NCBI GenBank assembly: GCA_003567855.1
Contig: PWYM01000106.1
Coordinates: 1-33,815, forward strand
Length of the DNA stretch: 33,815 nucleotides
Direction: 5' to 3'
Source of the DNA: Gammaproteobacteria bacterium
GTDB lineage: Bacteria; Pseudomonadota; Gammaproteobacteria; Steroidobacterales; PWYM01
The notes beneath the pieces are model-generated. The model had not been told where the DNA came from and searched no databases. It saw only the letters and a list, made by a program, of their open reading frames with translations. A program made the position numbers and the translations under genes. Position 1 is the first letter of the stretch; the number at the start of each line of letters is the position of its first letter. Shown piece after piece: positions 1 to 7,209 of the stretch.

Positions 1-75
1 CACCGCGCGCTCTACGACGCCTTCTCGGGGAAGAAACGTGAGTTCAGGCATCCACGCGAGTACGAGTCGCCCTGA
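1..75 (+). CDS. C-terminal end of an unidentified protein (5' end outside window)
   Basis: The window opens inside a plus-strand reading frame. Twenty-four codons are visible before a TGA at 73-75. The visible tail is polar and charged and ends in HPREYESP; it contains no motif that I can assign to a family. A perfect GC-rich hairpin starts three bases after the stop, which supports this being the genuine end of a transcribed gene and not a chance frame. Nothing can be said about function from this fragment. Confidence 0.5.
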   Translation, partial: HRALYDAFSGKKREFRHPREYESP

Positions 76-78
76 CAG

Positions 79-99
79 CGGGCTGCAGCCTGCAGCCCG
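79..99 (+). terminator. GC-rich hairpin after the partial gene
   Basis: CGGGCTGCA (79-87) pairs perfectly with TGCAGCCCG (91-99) around a 3-base loop. It starts three bases after the stop codon at 73-75. There is no T-run behind it, so it is a terminator-like or transcript-end hairpin and not a textbook intrinsic terminator. Confidence 0.55.
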
Positions 100-163
100 T
101 AATGCAGTCGGCGACAGGGCCCCTCTGGTAGCGTCGCAGCGCCGGTGACCGCGGACCTCAGGC

Positions 164-390
164 ATGACCGCGAAACAACACGCTCCGATGCGAGCGGTTC
201 TGAAAGGCGATTATGCTACTCACCGGGCGTGGATGATGCGCTCTTACGCACTGACCTTCGGCGCGGTCACGCTGCGCATCTACCTGGGTCTTGGCGTTCC
301 GGTTGCGGGATTCCTTTCAGCGAGGTCTACGGTATGGCGGCGTGGGAGAGCTGGGCGGTCAACCTGCTGATCGTCGAATGGATACTGCGA
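164..390 (+). pseudogene. Truncated, frameshifted remnant of a DUF2306 membrane protein
   Basis: In one frame (from ATG 164) the translation reads GDYATHRAWMMRSYALTF followed by GAVTLRIYL, the conserved His-Arg-x-Trp-Met / Tyr-Ala-Leu-Thr / Leu-Arg block of DUF2306 integral membrane proteins. After about position 300-315 the homology continues in a different frame as FSEVYGMAAWESWAVNLLI followed by VEWILR, matching the next conserved block (Phe-x-x-x-Tyr, Ala-Trp-x-x-Trp, Asn-Leu-Leu). One frameshift therefore separates two adjacent family blocks. The N-terminal membrane helices of the family are also missing: an in-frame stop lies at 146-148 and nothing similar precedes it. I see both blocks directly; the family assignment is from memory of its conserved pattern. 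A sequencing error could explain the shift but not the missing N-terminal half. Confidence 0.6.
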
Positions 391-609
391 TCGGGTCCGG
401 CACATACGCCACCACTCCTTTGCGGTACCAGTCCATCAGGGCGCTGCGCCCGTTGGTCGAGTCGTATACTCGTGACAGACTCGAAGGCGCTGATCGCCCC
501 GACTGAAGCTTCAGCCCGACGCATCTACCTGCGCTTCGTTCTGTCGCCGCGTCGGATCAAGCTGTGGCGATAACGGCTGATACTCACGCAAGCACAGGCT
601 TTTTACGCC
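391..609. other. Non-coding gap between DUF2306 remnant and HIT gene
   Basis: I find no credible gene here; open frames lack recognisable protein features. The only structures are a 12-base perfect palindrome CTGAAGCTTCAG at 503-514 and a TATACT hexamer at 465-470 inside the small inverted repeat CGAGT-n5-ACTCG (457-471). The hexamer resembles a -10 box, but no matching -35 lies 16-18 bases upstream, so I do not call a promoter. Confidence 0.4.
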
Positions 610-1083
610 ATGGGAACACTGACAGACTGGGAAAACCTGCGAGCCGGGCACGACTGTCCGCTCTGCTGGCCACGCCCCGAGGTCAACGACACCTGGTTTT
701 TCATTGCGCGCCTTGAAGTCTCGTCGCTTTATCTGTCTCGCGAGAATCAGGCTTACCGGGGCGCAACCCAGCTCATTTATGACGGTGGCCACGTGACCCG
801 GCTCGGCGAGCTTTCGCCTGCCGAGTGGACCGCACTGTCGCGGGATCTCTACACCGCGGAAAAGGCACAGATGAAAGCCTTCAAGCCCGATCACGTCAAC
901 GTGGCCACGCTCGGCAACATCGTCCCGCACCTGCACTGGCATCTTGTGCCACGTTACCGGGACGACCCCCGCTGGGGCGCGCCGATCTGGACGGATCATC
1001 GCAACGACACACCCCGGGTCACGCTCGCCGAAGCCGAGTATGCGGAACTCGCCGCGCGGATAAGAAAGTCCATCGACGATTAA
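610..1083 (+). CDS. HIT-family nucleotide hydrolase/transferase
   Basis: A 157-residue histidine-triad protein. The defining motif is HLHWHLVP at residues 107-114, with the triad histidines at 107, 109 and 111; H111 is expected to be the nucleophile that attacks the alpha-phosphate of a nucleotide conjugate. The preceding HVNVATLGN (95-103) forms the usual lead-in to the triad. A CxxC pair at 16-19 (DCPLCW) is the position where many HIT proteins hold a structural zinc, although the other zinc ligands are not obvious. Length and layout fit the small cytoplasmic HIT hydrolases (Hint/Fhit-like), and the exact substrate cannot be read from sequence. ATG 610 is the first start after an in-frame stop at 571-573; its ribosome site is weak. 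It stands alone, with degraded DNA on both sides. Confidence 0.9.
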   Translation: MGTLTDWENLRAGHDCPLCWPRPEVNDTWFFIARLEVSSLYLSRENQAYRGATQLIYDGGHVTRLGELSPAEWTALSRDLYTAEKAQMKAFKPDHVNVATLGNIVPHLHWHLVPRYRDDPRWGAPIWTDHRNDTPRVTLAEAEYAELAARIRKSIDD

Positions 1084-1089
1084 GCCGGT

Positions 1090-1260
1090 GTGGTGATTGT
1101 CGTCCAGTCACTGGTGGAACTCCTCGGGATGGTGTTGTACTTGTGGTGGGTGCCCCGCGAGCGCTTCCCCGAGGAAACCGGGCCGACGCGACAGGGATGC
1201 ACATCCAGACAACAGGCGGAGGGTGAACCCTGTCGCGTCAGACATCACCGAATGCCTTGA
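1090..1260 (+). other. Short hydrophobic ORF, possible membrane-protein remnant
   Basis: A GTG-started frame of 56 codons begins six bases after the HIT stop codon, in the same frame as the HIT gene. Its first 25 residues read like a single transmembrane helix followed by a basic edge (VVIVVQSLVELLGMVLYLWW, then VPRER). The remaining residues are polar, cysteine- and arginine-bearing, and look non-coding. This would fit the last helix of a small membrane protein whose front part is lost, or a chance ORF. No ribosome site supports it. I cannot name a family. Confidence 0.25.
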
Positions 1261-1300
1261 CCGGAAAGCGTGTTCCGGAAAGCCGGATCCGGATGGCACC

Positions 1301-1834
1301 ATGAAAGTCATGAACGTTCATTTCCGCAAGCTCGATGGCGTCTCTCCGGCCGCGGCCGGCGCAGTGCTGGACACGCTGGCCTCGGATGAGGACCTGCTTT
1401 GGCCGCATCACTCATGGCCGCCGATGAGGTTCGACCGCCCGCTTGGCGTCGGTGCCACCGGTGGACATGGGCCTGTGAGATATTCTGTAGAGGCCTACTC
1501 CAGAGGCGAGTCGATCAGGTTCAGGTTCACGCGCCCAGAAGGCTTCGACGGCATCCATGCCTATGAAGTTCTGCATGAAGGGGACGCGGTCATCCTCCGG
1601 CACGTCCTGATAATGCGCGCACGTGGCGCAGCGCTGCTCACCTGGCCCCTGGTGTTCCGGCCACTGCATGACGCGCTCATCGAAGACTCGCTGGCACAGG
1701 CCGAAGCGTCATTGGGCAAATCGGCCACGACTCGCCCGTGGTCACCATGGGTCAGGCTCCTGCGCTGGCTGATGTCCGGTGGCCGGGCACGCGGCCAGGC
1801 CGTGCCCTGCCGGAAGTCGGAGCCGATGCGCTGA
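1301..1834 (+). CDS. SRPBCC (START-like) fold protein
   Basis: A 177-residue cytoplasmic protein. The layout fits the SRPBCC/START-like ligand-binding fold: an N-terminal strand-helix (residues 1-30), the pattern GPVRYSVEAYSRGESIRFRF near the middle, then alternating strands (GIHAYEVLHEGDAVILRHVL) and a long C-terminal helix (PLVFRPLHDALIEDSLAQAE) that would cover the hydrophobic pocket. Such proteins bind lipids or other hydrophobic small molecules or act as cyclases/aromatases; no catalytic residue can be assigned here. The open frame extends upstream to 1097, but that part is cysteine- and arginine-rich and does not look like protein, so I place the start at ATG 1301 (a second Met follows three codons later). 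It is followed after 55 bases by an FMN reductase gene on the same strand. Confidence 0.7.
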   Translation: MKVMNVHFRKLDGVSPAAAGAVLDTLASDEDLLWPHHSWPPMRFDRPLGVGATGGHGPVRYSVEAYSRGESIRFRFTRPEGFDGIHAYEVLHEGDAVILRHVLIMRARGAALLTWPLVFRPLHDALIEDSLAQAEASLGKSATTRPWSPWVRLLRWLMSGGRARGQAVPCRKSEPMR

Positions 1835-1889
1835 GGGGCACAGCCCGGCATTGCGTTTCACTGTCACATACGAGACGAAGGATTCGCCG

Positions 1890-2561
1890 ATGAATTTTCT
1901 GCTGGTACTGGGAACAGCCAGGGACAGTACGCCGCCCTCGCCGTCGCGCCTCGGCCTGAGGGTCGCGAACGCCTGCGTGACCTGGTTCGCCGCCGACTAC
2001 GCCAACCATGCGCTGACACTGGTCGACCCGCTGGACTACGAACTGGCTCCGGTATTCAAACCCCACTTCGCCTACGCCCGCGGCAAGGGTCCGGCGCCAC
2101 TGGAGGCGCTTGCCGAAAAGATCGAAACCGCTGACGGCTATATCATGGTGAGCCCGGAATACAATCACTCGATGAGCCCGGCGCTGGCGCACCTGCTGAA
2201 CCACTTCGGCAGTTCGCTTTTCGCTTACAAGCCGAGCGCGATCGTGACGTATTCCGCTGGGCAGTGGGGCGGTGTGCGGGCCGCGATGGCAATGCGGGCC
2301 TTTCTGTCCGAACTCGGCTGTCTGCCGGTATCGGCGATGGCGCACGTGCCCAAGGCCCAAGATGTCTTCGATGAAGACGGCACCGTGAAGAACGGGCAAA
2401 GCGATGAAAGATGGTCCAGCTACTTCGGGCGCACGTTCAGCCAGCTCGTATGGTGGGCCACTGCAGCCGAGGCGCAACGCGCGAAGTCCGATCCGCATGC
2501 CGCCATCGGCAACTTCAAGCGCGACCCGTCGCAGCGCAATGCACCGGGTACGGCGGAATGA
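1890..2561 (+). CDS. NAD(P)H-dependent FMN reductase (flavodoxin-like fold)
   Basis: A 223-residue flavoprotein of the NADPH-dependent FMN/azo-reductase type. The first strand and phosphate loop are MNFLLVLGTAR at 1-11. The signature S88-PEYNHS-94 contacts the flavin ring in this family, and YSAGQWGGVRAA at 121-132 is the second flavin loop. Such enzymes pass electrons from NAD(P)H through FMN to quinones, azo compounds or metals; the in vivo acceptor is not readable. The open frame starts earlier, but ATG 1890 begins the fold and has a good ribosome site (AAGGAT near 1877-1882). The C-terminal 40 residues are longer and more polar than in short family members. It may be co-transcribed with the SRPBCC gene upstream. 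Confidence 0.85.
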   Translation: MNFLLVLGTARDSTPPSPSRLGLRVANACVTWFAADYANHALTLVDPLDYELAPVFKPHFAYARGKGPAPLEALAEKIETADGYIMVSPEYNHSMSPALAHLLNHFGSSLFAYKPSAIVTYSAGQWGGVRAAMAMRAFLSELGCLPVSAMAHVPKAQDVFDEDGTVKNGQSDERWSSYFGRTFSQLVWWATAAEAQRAKSDPHAAIGNFKRDPSQRNAPGTAE

Positions 2562-2610
2562 TGCTATCCGATACGCTTTTCGTTAGGACACTTTTCAGAC
2601 AGGTGAAGCG

Positions 2611-2823
2611 GTGACCGCGATAGACCTTGAGACTCGCCTGACCGACCTGGAAGGACGTTATGCCTTCCTGGACGATCTGGTAAACCAGCTCGATGATGTG
2701 ATCAGGCAACAGCAGCGCCGCATCGAGGCGCTGGAGATCCGGCTGCAGCATACACAGGAGCTGCTGGCACGCAGCCACGATCATGGCGACGCGCCGCCCG
2801 AGGAACGACCGCCTCACTACTGA
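2611..2823 (+). CDS. slyX: SlyX family coiled-coil protein
   Basis: A 70-residue protein made almost entirely of one amphipathic helix with heptad leucines and valines (LETRLTDLEGRYAFLDDLVN, then QLDDVIRQQQRRIEALEIRL), ending in the family's typical PPHY. SlyX is a small conserved proteobacterial protein of unknown biochemical role, found beside slyD in enterics; no slyD is present here. The start is GTG 2611 with an AGGTGA ribosome site directly upstream. Length matches the family (about 70-75 residues). Confidence 0.9.
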   Translation: MTAIDLETRLTDLEGRYAFLDDLVNQLDDVIRQQQRRIEALEIRLQHTQELLARSHDHGDAPPEERPPHY

Positions 2824-2971
2824 GACGCGCCGTTCATTGTTAGACTCGGATGGTTGGCCAAACTGGAAAAGTCGCACTCGACCTGCACCTCGTGCGGCTC
2901 GAAACGCTGCTGCAGCGCCGATGAGCACCGCGCACTCCATCATCACCGCCAGACCCCCGGAGACCCGATCG

Positions 2972-3625
2972 ATGACCCGCCCGTTCAGGCTGTCCGCAGT
3001 CCTCGCAGTCCCCGCGATGGTCCTGCCGCTGTCACTCGCCGTCGCCGACAACTCACCAACATTTACACCCGCCGACATCATCCAGTGGGAGACGCATGCC
3101 TTTACCGGTGAAACGCGCTACCAGCTCACCGAGGTCGACGGCCGGCAGGCCGTCCACGCGGTGTGCACCGACGGTTCAGCGTCGGGGCTGTTCTACGAGC
3201 ACGACATCGACCTCGAAGCGACGCCGATCATCGAGTGGGAGTGGCGCGTCGACAGCACGTTCAACGACGTCGACGAGCAGACCCGCGCCGGCGACGACTA
3301 TCCGGCACGCCTCTACGCGGTGGACCGGCACAACGTGCTGCGCTGGCGCACGCGCGCGGTCAACTACGTGTGGGCGAGCGAAATGCCACGCGGTGCGCAG
3401 TGGGACAACGCCTACCAGTCGCGCGCGGCAATGGTCGCACTGCGCTCCGGCGACGACGCCGGCGACGGCTGGGTCACCGAGCGGCGGGACCTGCGGGAAG
3501 ACTTCAGCGAGATCCACGGCCGGGACCTGACGGTGCTCAACGCGCTGGCGATCATGACCGACTGCGACGACACCGGGCAGGATGCGGAAGCCTGGTACGG
3601 GGAGATCCGCCTGCTGGCGGAGTGA
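2972..3625 (+). CDS. Secreted DUF3047 protein
   Basis: A 217-residue exported protein. Residues 1-25 form a signal peptide (MTRPFR, a hydrophobic core, then a cleavage site around LAVA-DN). The mature part matches the DUF3047 pattern: a WETHAFTGETRYQLTEVDG start, IIEWEWRVDSTFNDVDEQ, then DDYPARLYAV, VNYVWAS, a long loop with RDLREDFSEIHGRD, and a final IMTDCDDTGQDAEAWYGEI. The family is probably a periplasmic beta-sandwich resembling carbohydrate-binding modules, but no function is established. ATG 2972 follows GGAG at 2959-2962; ATG 2921 in the same frame is possible but would bury the signal peptide. It stands apart from slyX (148 bases) and ends towards the convergent coiled-coil gene with a shared hairpin. 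Confidence 0.82.
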   Translation: MTRPFRLSAVLAVPAMVLPLSLAVADNSPTFTPADIIQWETHAFTGETRYQLTEVDGRQAVHAVCTDGSASGLFYEHDIDLEATPIIEWEWRVDSTFNDVDEQTRAGDDYPARLYAVDRHNVLRWRTRAVNYVWASEMPRGAQWDNAYQSRAAMVALRSGDDAGDGWVTERRDLREDFSEIHGRDLTVLNALAIMTDCDDTGQDAEAWYGEIRLLAE

Positions 3626-3637
3626 TATCGCACCGGG

Positions 3638-3660
3638 CCCGCGTGGCTACTTCACGTGGG
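3638..3660. terminator. Hairpin shared by convergent gene ends
   Basis: CCCGCGTG (3638-3645) pairs with CACGTGGG (3653-3660) with one G-T wobble and a 7-base loop. It lies 12 bases after the DUF3047 stop and overlaps the last codons of the minus-strand coiled-coil gene (stop at 3647-3649). It could end transcription from both sides. There is no T-run. Confidence 0.4.
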
Positions 3661-4003
3661 TGAACGACGGCGACTCCTGTGGGCTTTCGGCGATCTCGGC
3701 GTCGAGCACGCGCAGCACCCGTGCGGTGAATGCTGCACGGCGCGCTTCACGCACCTCGGCGGTCTCGCCTTCCGGTCTGAACGCCTCCACGGCACCCTCG
3801 GCAAGCACGCGTTCGCGTTCGAGTACGCGCTCCAGCGAGTCGACGCGGTCACGAGTCGCCGACAGCTCTTCCATCAGTGTGACCACCATGGCGAGCAGTC
3901 GGTCGGTCGCCGGGTCGGCGAAGTAGTGTGGCCGGCGACCCTTCGCGGTGCGCGGAAGTCCCGTGCGCGCATCGGCTGTCGCGGTATCGGTTCGGTCGGT
4001 CAT
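3647..4003 (-). CDS. Small coiled-coil protein next to a methyltransferase
   Basis: A 118-residue protein I cannot assign to a named family. The N-terminal 20 residues are polar. They are followed by a basic-aromatic patch GRRPHYFADP (22-31) and then a predicted coiled coil from about 34 to 72 (DRLLAMVVTLMEELSATRDR, then VDSLERVLERERVL). The C-terminal third (83-105) is another amphipathic helix, and the tail is acidic and serine-rich. It has no signal peptide or membrane segment. ATG 4003 has a GGAG site seven bases upstream; the longer open frame to 4213 overlaps the methyltransferase and is not protein-like. It sits 34 bases downstream of the methyltransferase on the same strand, so the two are probably one transcript, and a role as a binding partner or dimerisation subunit is an inference from that position. 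Confidence 0.7.
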   Translation of the reverse strand: MTDRTDTATADARTGLPRTAKGRRPHYFADPATDRLLAMVVTLMEELSATRDRVDSLERVLERERVLAEGAVEAFRPEGETAEVREARRAAFTARVLRVLDAEIAESPQESPSFTHVK

Positions 4004-4037
4004 GAACGGGCTCCGTGATGTGCCGGGCGGTGCGCGG

Positions 4038-5198
4038 TCAGGCGCGCTGGCGCTCTGCGTCGGCCGACGCCTTGCGCGCGACGAGTACCGGGAACGAAAA
4101 GTCGCCGGCACCGTAACTCTTCTGCTCGGTCGACATGCCGAGTGACGCACGTTCCATTGTGCAGTCGGTGGCGTCGAAACCGGCCGAGGCGGCGAGCCTG
4201 GGCAGGTCGGCATCGGTCATGTAGCCGGCGAACCGCTCGTTGTTGTTATAGGTTTCCCACTCGAGCATGAACTGCTCGAACGGCGTGCCGCCCCGCGGAA
4301 TCTCCATGTGCAGCATGAGTCCTCCGGGGCGCAGCAGCCGGTGACACTCGGCAAGGATGCGCGGCAGCGCCGCACGCGAGGTCTCGTGCAACATGATGTG
4401 CGAGACCACGAGATCGAAGCTCGCGTCGTCGAAGCGCGTACGCTCGGCGTTCTGCTGGCTGAAGTGCACGCGGGCGCCGAGCGCGACGGCGCGTGCGTGC
4501 GCGTAGCGCAGCACTGGTGCGCCGACGTCGATCGCATGCACTTCGGCTTCCGGCCAGGCGCGACACCATGGCAGCGTGCTGTTGCCTATCGCGCAGCCCA
4601 TGTCGAGCATGCGCCTCGGCTCGAACTCCGGCGCGTGATGGGCGAGAAAGCCCGCGAGTGTACGTCCGAGCAGATCGTTCTCAGGGCCCAGCGCGCCGGC
4701 GAGGTAGATCGGCAGCGCCGCGTCGTAGAGCGCGCCGGCGGCGACGTCGTCGGGGGCGAACTCGCTGTGGTAGCCGCCGGGCTGCAGGTGGATGTCGACC
4801 GCCGCGTGGTAGGTGGGGATGTCGAGGTCAGGGTCAAGCTCAAGAGAACCCGGACCGTCGGCCGAAAGCGCCTTCGCCCGCGACACCAGCGCGTCGTGCT
4901 CGCGCTCGACGGTGTCGGCGAGCGTGTCCCACATCAGTTCCTGGCTGCGCCGTTGCAGCGCGCTCCAGAACTGGTGGTAGCCGTCCTGCAGCATCTCGCG
5001 GCGGATCTCGTGGCGGTCGGCCGGTTCGCGCTGATGCTGCGCGCGAAAGCGTGGCAGTACGCGGCGTTCGTACACTGCGGCCACGCCTGGCGCGACCCGC
5101 GTTGCGAGATGCTGGCGGAAGGTGCGCACCCATTCCTGGCGGGCCGTCTCGTCATGATCGGGGTGCGGCAGCATCGCGTGGTGTCCGGGTGCGTTCAT
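4038..5198 (-). CDS. Class I SAM-dependent methyltransferase with a helical N-terminal domain
   Basis: A 386-residue protein. Residues 195-375 form a Rossmann-like methyltransferase domain: motif I LDMGCAIGN (198-206) binds SAM, D224 in HAIDV is the acidic residue for the ribose, DLVVSHIMLHE (262-272) is motif IV-like, and LLRPGGLMLHMEIP (288-301) is the post-II strand. Residues 1-190 are a separate, mostly helical domain with many Arg/His/Trp residues and a conserved-looking PTYHAAVDIHLQPGGYHSEF (128-147), which may close over the substrate. That size of N-terminal extension suggests a small-molecule or natural-product methyltransferase, but the substrate is unknown. The start at 5198 has a strong GAGGAAG site. 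It is co-directional with the coiled-coil gene downstream and divergent from the BNR gene, with an 11-base inverted repeat in the shared leader region. Confidence 0.85.
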   Translation of the reverse strand: MNAPGHHAMLPHPDHDETARQEWVRTFRQHLATRVAPGVAAVYERRVLPRFRAQHQREPADRHEIRREMLQDGYHQFWSALQRRSQELMWDTLADTVEREHDALVSRAKALSADGPGSLELDPDLDIPTYHAAVDIHLQPGGYHSEFAPDDVAAGALYDAALPIYLAGALGPENDLLGRTLAGFLAHHAPEFEPRRMLDMGCAIGNSTLPWCRAWPEAEVHAIDVGAPVLRYAHARAVALGARVHFSQQNAERTRFDDASFDLVVSHIMLHETSRAALPRILAECHRLLRPGGLMLHMEIPRGGTPFEQFMLEWETYNNNERFAGYMTDADLPRLAASAGFDATDCTMERASLGMSTEQKSYGAGDFSFPVLVARKASADAERQRA

Positions 5199-5217
5199 CT
5201 CTGGGCTTCCTCGATGG

Positions 5218-5274
5218 GCGACGAACGCCAGTCTAGCCGATCCGGGCGCCCCGCCGCGTTTGAGCGTTCGTCGC
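5218..5274. repeat. 11-base perfect inverted repeat between divergent genes
   Basis: GCGACGAACGC (5218-5228) and GCGTTCGTCGC (5264-5274) are exact reverse complements separated by 35 bases. They lie in the 125-base region between the methyltransferase (leftward) and the BNR protein gene (rightward). The repeat could be two operator half-sites for a regulator of both genes, or a leader hairpin. The spacer also holds the small palindrome GGGCGCCC. Confidence 0.5.
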
Positions 5275-5323
5275 GTCCATGGGATAGTGATCGCGTCGCC
5301 AGTCCGACCGGAGGCTTGCGGTC

Positions 5324-6772
5324 ATGCAGTCCTGGAGTCCCGACGCGCTTCGCCGGTGTTGCGTGCGGCGGGCCCGAAGCCGTCGTGCGGTGCGCGAGTG
5401 TTCGGGCGTCGCGATGGCCGCGGCGTGGATGTTTGTCGGCGTCGCCGCCCTGCCGACCGCACCCGCGGCTCACGCCGACCCGCAGGAGCCCTCGACGACG
5501 ATCGACTGGCATTCACCGCGCGACATCGCCACCGGCCCGGCGCACCGCGGTCCGTGGCGCATGAACGCGTCGCGTTTCCTGTTCGTCGATGACCCCACCG
5601 GCGCGTTCGCAGCCGACGGCGCGCTGCTGATCGCGTGGGCCAACCAGGCCGAGCAGGACATCGTCCTGCAGCGCTTCGACACTGACGGCGAAGCCTTGTT
5701 CGATGAACCTGTGAACGTCTCGCGCAGTACCGACATCTTCTCGTGGCTGCCGCGCATCGTTGTTGCGGGTGACGACGGTGAGCGCGTGTATGCGCTTTGG
5801 CAGGACATCGTATTCTCCGGCGGCTCGCACGGGGGGGAGATCTTCTTCGCGCGTTCCACCGACGGCGGCCGAAGTTTCTCCGAGCCTCGCAATCTCTCGC
5901 GCACCGACGCCGGCGCGGGCAAGGGGCGGCTCAGCGCAGACTACTGGCACAACGGCAGTCTGGACATCGCGCTCGGGCCGGATGGCGTGGTCCACACCGC
6001 CTGGACCGAATACGAGGGTGCGCTGCATGTGAGCCGCTCCACCGACGGCGGACGCAGCTTCTCGACGCCGCAGCGCGTGGCCGGCGGCAGCGACGAGCGG
6101 CCCGCGCGTGCACCGTCGCTCGCGGTCGACGACGACGGCGTGGTGCAGCTCGCGTGGACAGTCGGCGAGGACGCCGCCGCCGACATCCACCTGACCACCT
6201 CCACCGACGGCGGCGAGACCTTCACGCCGCCGCGCGCGGTCGCGTCGGGCGCGGGCCATGCCGATGCGCCGTCGCTGGTCTTCGGCGGCGACGGCACGCT
6301 GCACCTGTTCTACGCCGAGAGCCCCGACGGCCCGTTGCAGCGCTACCGAATCCGTCATGCCCGCGGTGTCGCCGGCGAAGATGGCGTTGAGTTCCAGACG
6401 CCGCGCACCCGGGTCGATCCCGACACCGACGATGGCGCGGCCAGCGTCGCGTTCCCGGCGGCGGTCACCGGCGCGGACGGGACCGTGCACGTCATCTGGG
6501 AGCGATTTCCGGATGCCGCAAGCCGCCCGATCGGTCTCGGCCATGCGTTTTCCACCGACGGGGGCGAGCGCTTCTCGACGCCGGCCGTGCTGCCGGGCAG
6601 CGACGATGACGCCCTCGGATTCAACGGCAGCCAGCAGGGCCTGCTGATGCGCAAGCTCGCGGTCGCCGACGACGGGCGGGTCGCGGTCGTGAACAGCCTA
6701 TACCTCGACGGTGAGGCGAGCCGAATCAGGCTGTATGTGGGCGCGCCACGCCAGTCGTCCCGGTCGGACTGA
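5324..6772 (+). CDS. Secreted Asp-box (BNR) repeat beta-propeller protein, sialidase-like
   Basis: A 482-residue exported protein. The N-terminus has a long arginine-rich n-region (residues 10-25) followed by a hydrophobic core (MAAAWMFVGVAAL) and a likely cleavage after AAHA (about 51). Four clear Asp boxes of the form S-T-D-G-G-x-x-F occur at 178-185, 239-246, 293-300 and 410-417; this repeat marks the outer turns of sialidase-type six-bladed propellers. I do not see the arginine triad or FRIP motif of active sialidases, so the protein may bind or hydrolyse glycans but cannot be called a sialidase. ATG 5324 is chosen because GGAGG lies nine bases upstream (5310-5314); ATG 5414 would leave a signal peptide with no positive charge. 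It converges with the MerC gene, 38 bases apart. Confidence 0.8.
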   Translation: MQSWSPDALRRCCVRRARSRRAVRECSGVAMAAAWMFVGVAALPTAPAAHADPQEPSTTIDWHSPRDIATGPAHRGPWRMNASRFLFVDDPTGAFAADGALLIAWANQAEQDIVLQRFDTDGEALFDEPVNVSRSTDIFSWLPRIVVAGDDGERVYALWQDIVFSGGSHGGEIFFARSTDGGRSFSEPRNLSRTDAGAGKGRLSADYWHNGSLDIALGPDGVVHTAWTEYEGALHVSRSTDGGRSFSTPQRVAGGSDERPARAPSLAVDDDGVVQLAWTVGEDAAADIHLTTSTDGGETFTPPRAVASGAGHADAPSLVFGGDGTLHLFYAESPDGPLQRYRIRHARGVAGEDGVEFQTPRTRVDPDTDDGAASVAFPAAVTGADGTVHVIWERFPDAASRPIGLGHAFSTDGGERFSTPAVLPGSDDDALGFNGSQQGLLMRKLAVADDGRVAVVNSLYLDGEASRIRLYVGAPRQSSRSD

Positions 6773-6810
6773 ATCCCAACGTGCGCGTTACACGGGGCTC
6801 GATGGGAGCA

Positions 6811-7209
6811 TCACACGGGCACGACCGAACGCTTTGCGCTGATGCTGCGCCAGTTCCACAGATGTACCGCTGCAAGGAGCGCGCTTGCCGTAATCATCAG
6901 CAGCGATTCCGCGACGAGCTGCAGGTTGTCGTGGCCCCACGTCGACGCGAACGTGAGCAGCGCCATCGCCGCGGCGCCCGCGACGAAAATCCGCCAACGT
7001 CGGTGCCGGCACGTGCCAAGTACCAGTCCAACGGTGCTGACCGGCAGTGCGAGCCACAGCGCCAGGCCATGGAAATGCGTTTCGCTGCCGAGGCTTAGCG
7101 CCACGAGCGGGAACAACGCGAGCACCACGGGGACCATCAGGCAATGCAGTACGCACAGGCCTGACAACAGGATGGCGGCAGAATCGAATCGGCTTGAAAT
7201 GGGCGTCAT
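6811..7209 (-). CDS. MerC-domain inner-membrane protein
   Basis: A 132-residue membrane protein with four hydrophobic helices (about 10-40, 48-68, 74-90 and 95-118). The first helix carries the MerC signature C19-V-L-H-C23 followed by Leu-Met-x-Pro. Extra histidines at 45, 47 and 69 sit in loops. MerC proteins of mercury operons bind Hg(II) through cysteine pairs; chromosomal members such as this one lie outside mer operons and may handle another metal. No other mer gene is present. The start is ATG 7209; the open frame runs further upstream, but a longer protein would begin inside the promoter palindrome. A consensus -10 and a Zur-like box sit 40 bases upstream, which suggests zinc-controlled expression. 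That link is an inference from the site, not from the protein. Confidence 0.82.
   Translation of the reverse strand: MTPISSRFDSAAILLSGLCVLHCLMVPVVLALFPLVALSLGSETHFHGLALWLALPVSTVGLVLGTCRHRRWRIFVAGAAAMALLTFASTWGHDNLQLVAESLLMITASALLAAVHLWNWRSISAKRSVVPV

Noticed and set aside
145-573. A 142-codon GTG frame over the DUF2306 remnant
   Set aside because: Only residues 50-80 look like protein and those are the second half of the DUF2306 block; the rest is arginine/serine-rich noise.
511-999. A 162-codon minus-strand frame opposite the HIT gene
   Set aside because: The HIT triad is on the other strand and this translation has no recognisable features.
5513-6544. A 343-codon minus-strand frame across the BNR gene
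   Set aside because: Shadow of the Asp-box gene; no motif, ribosome site or homology pattern.
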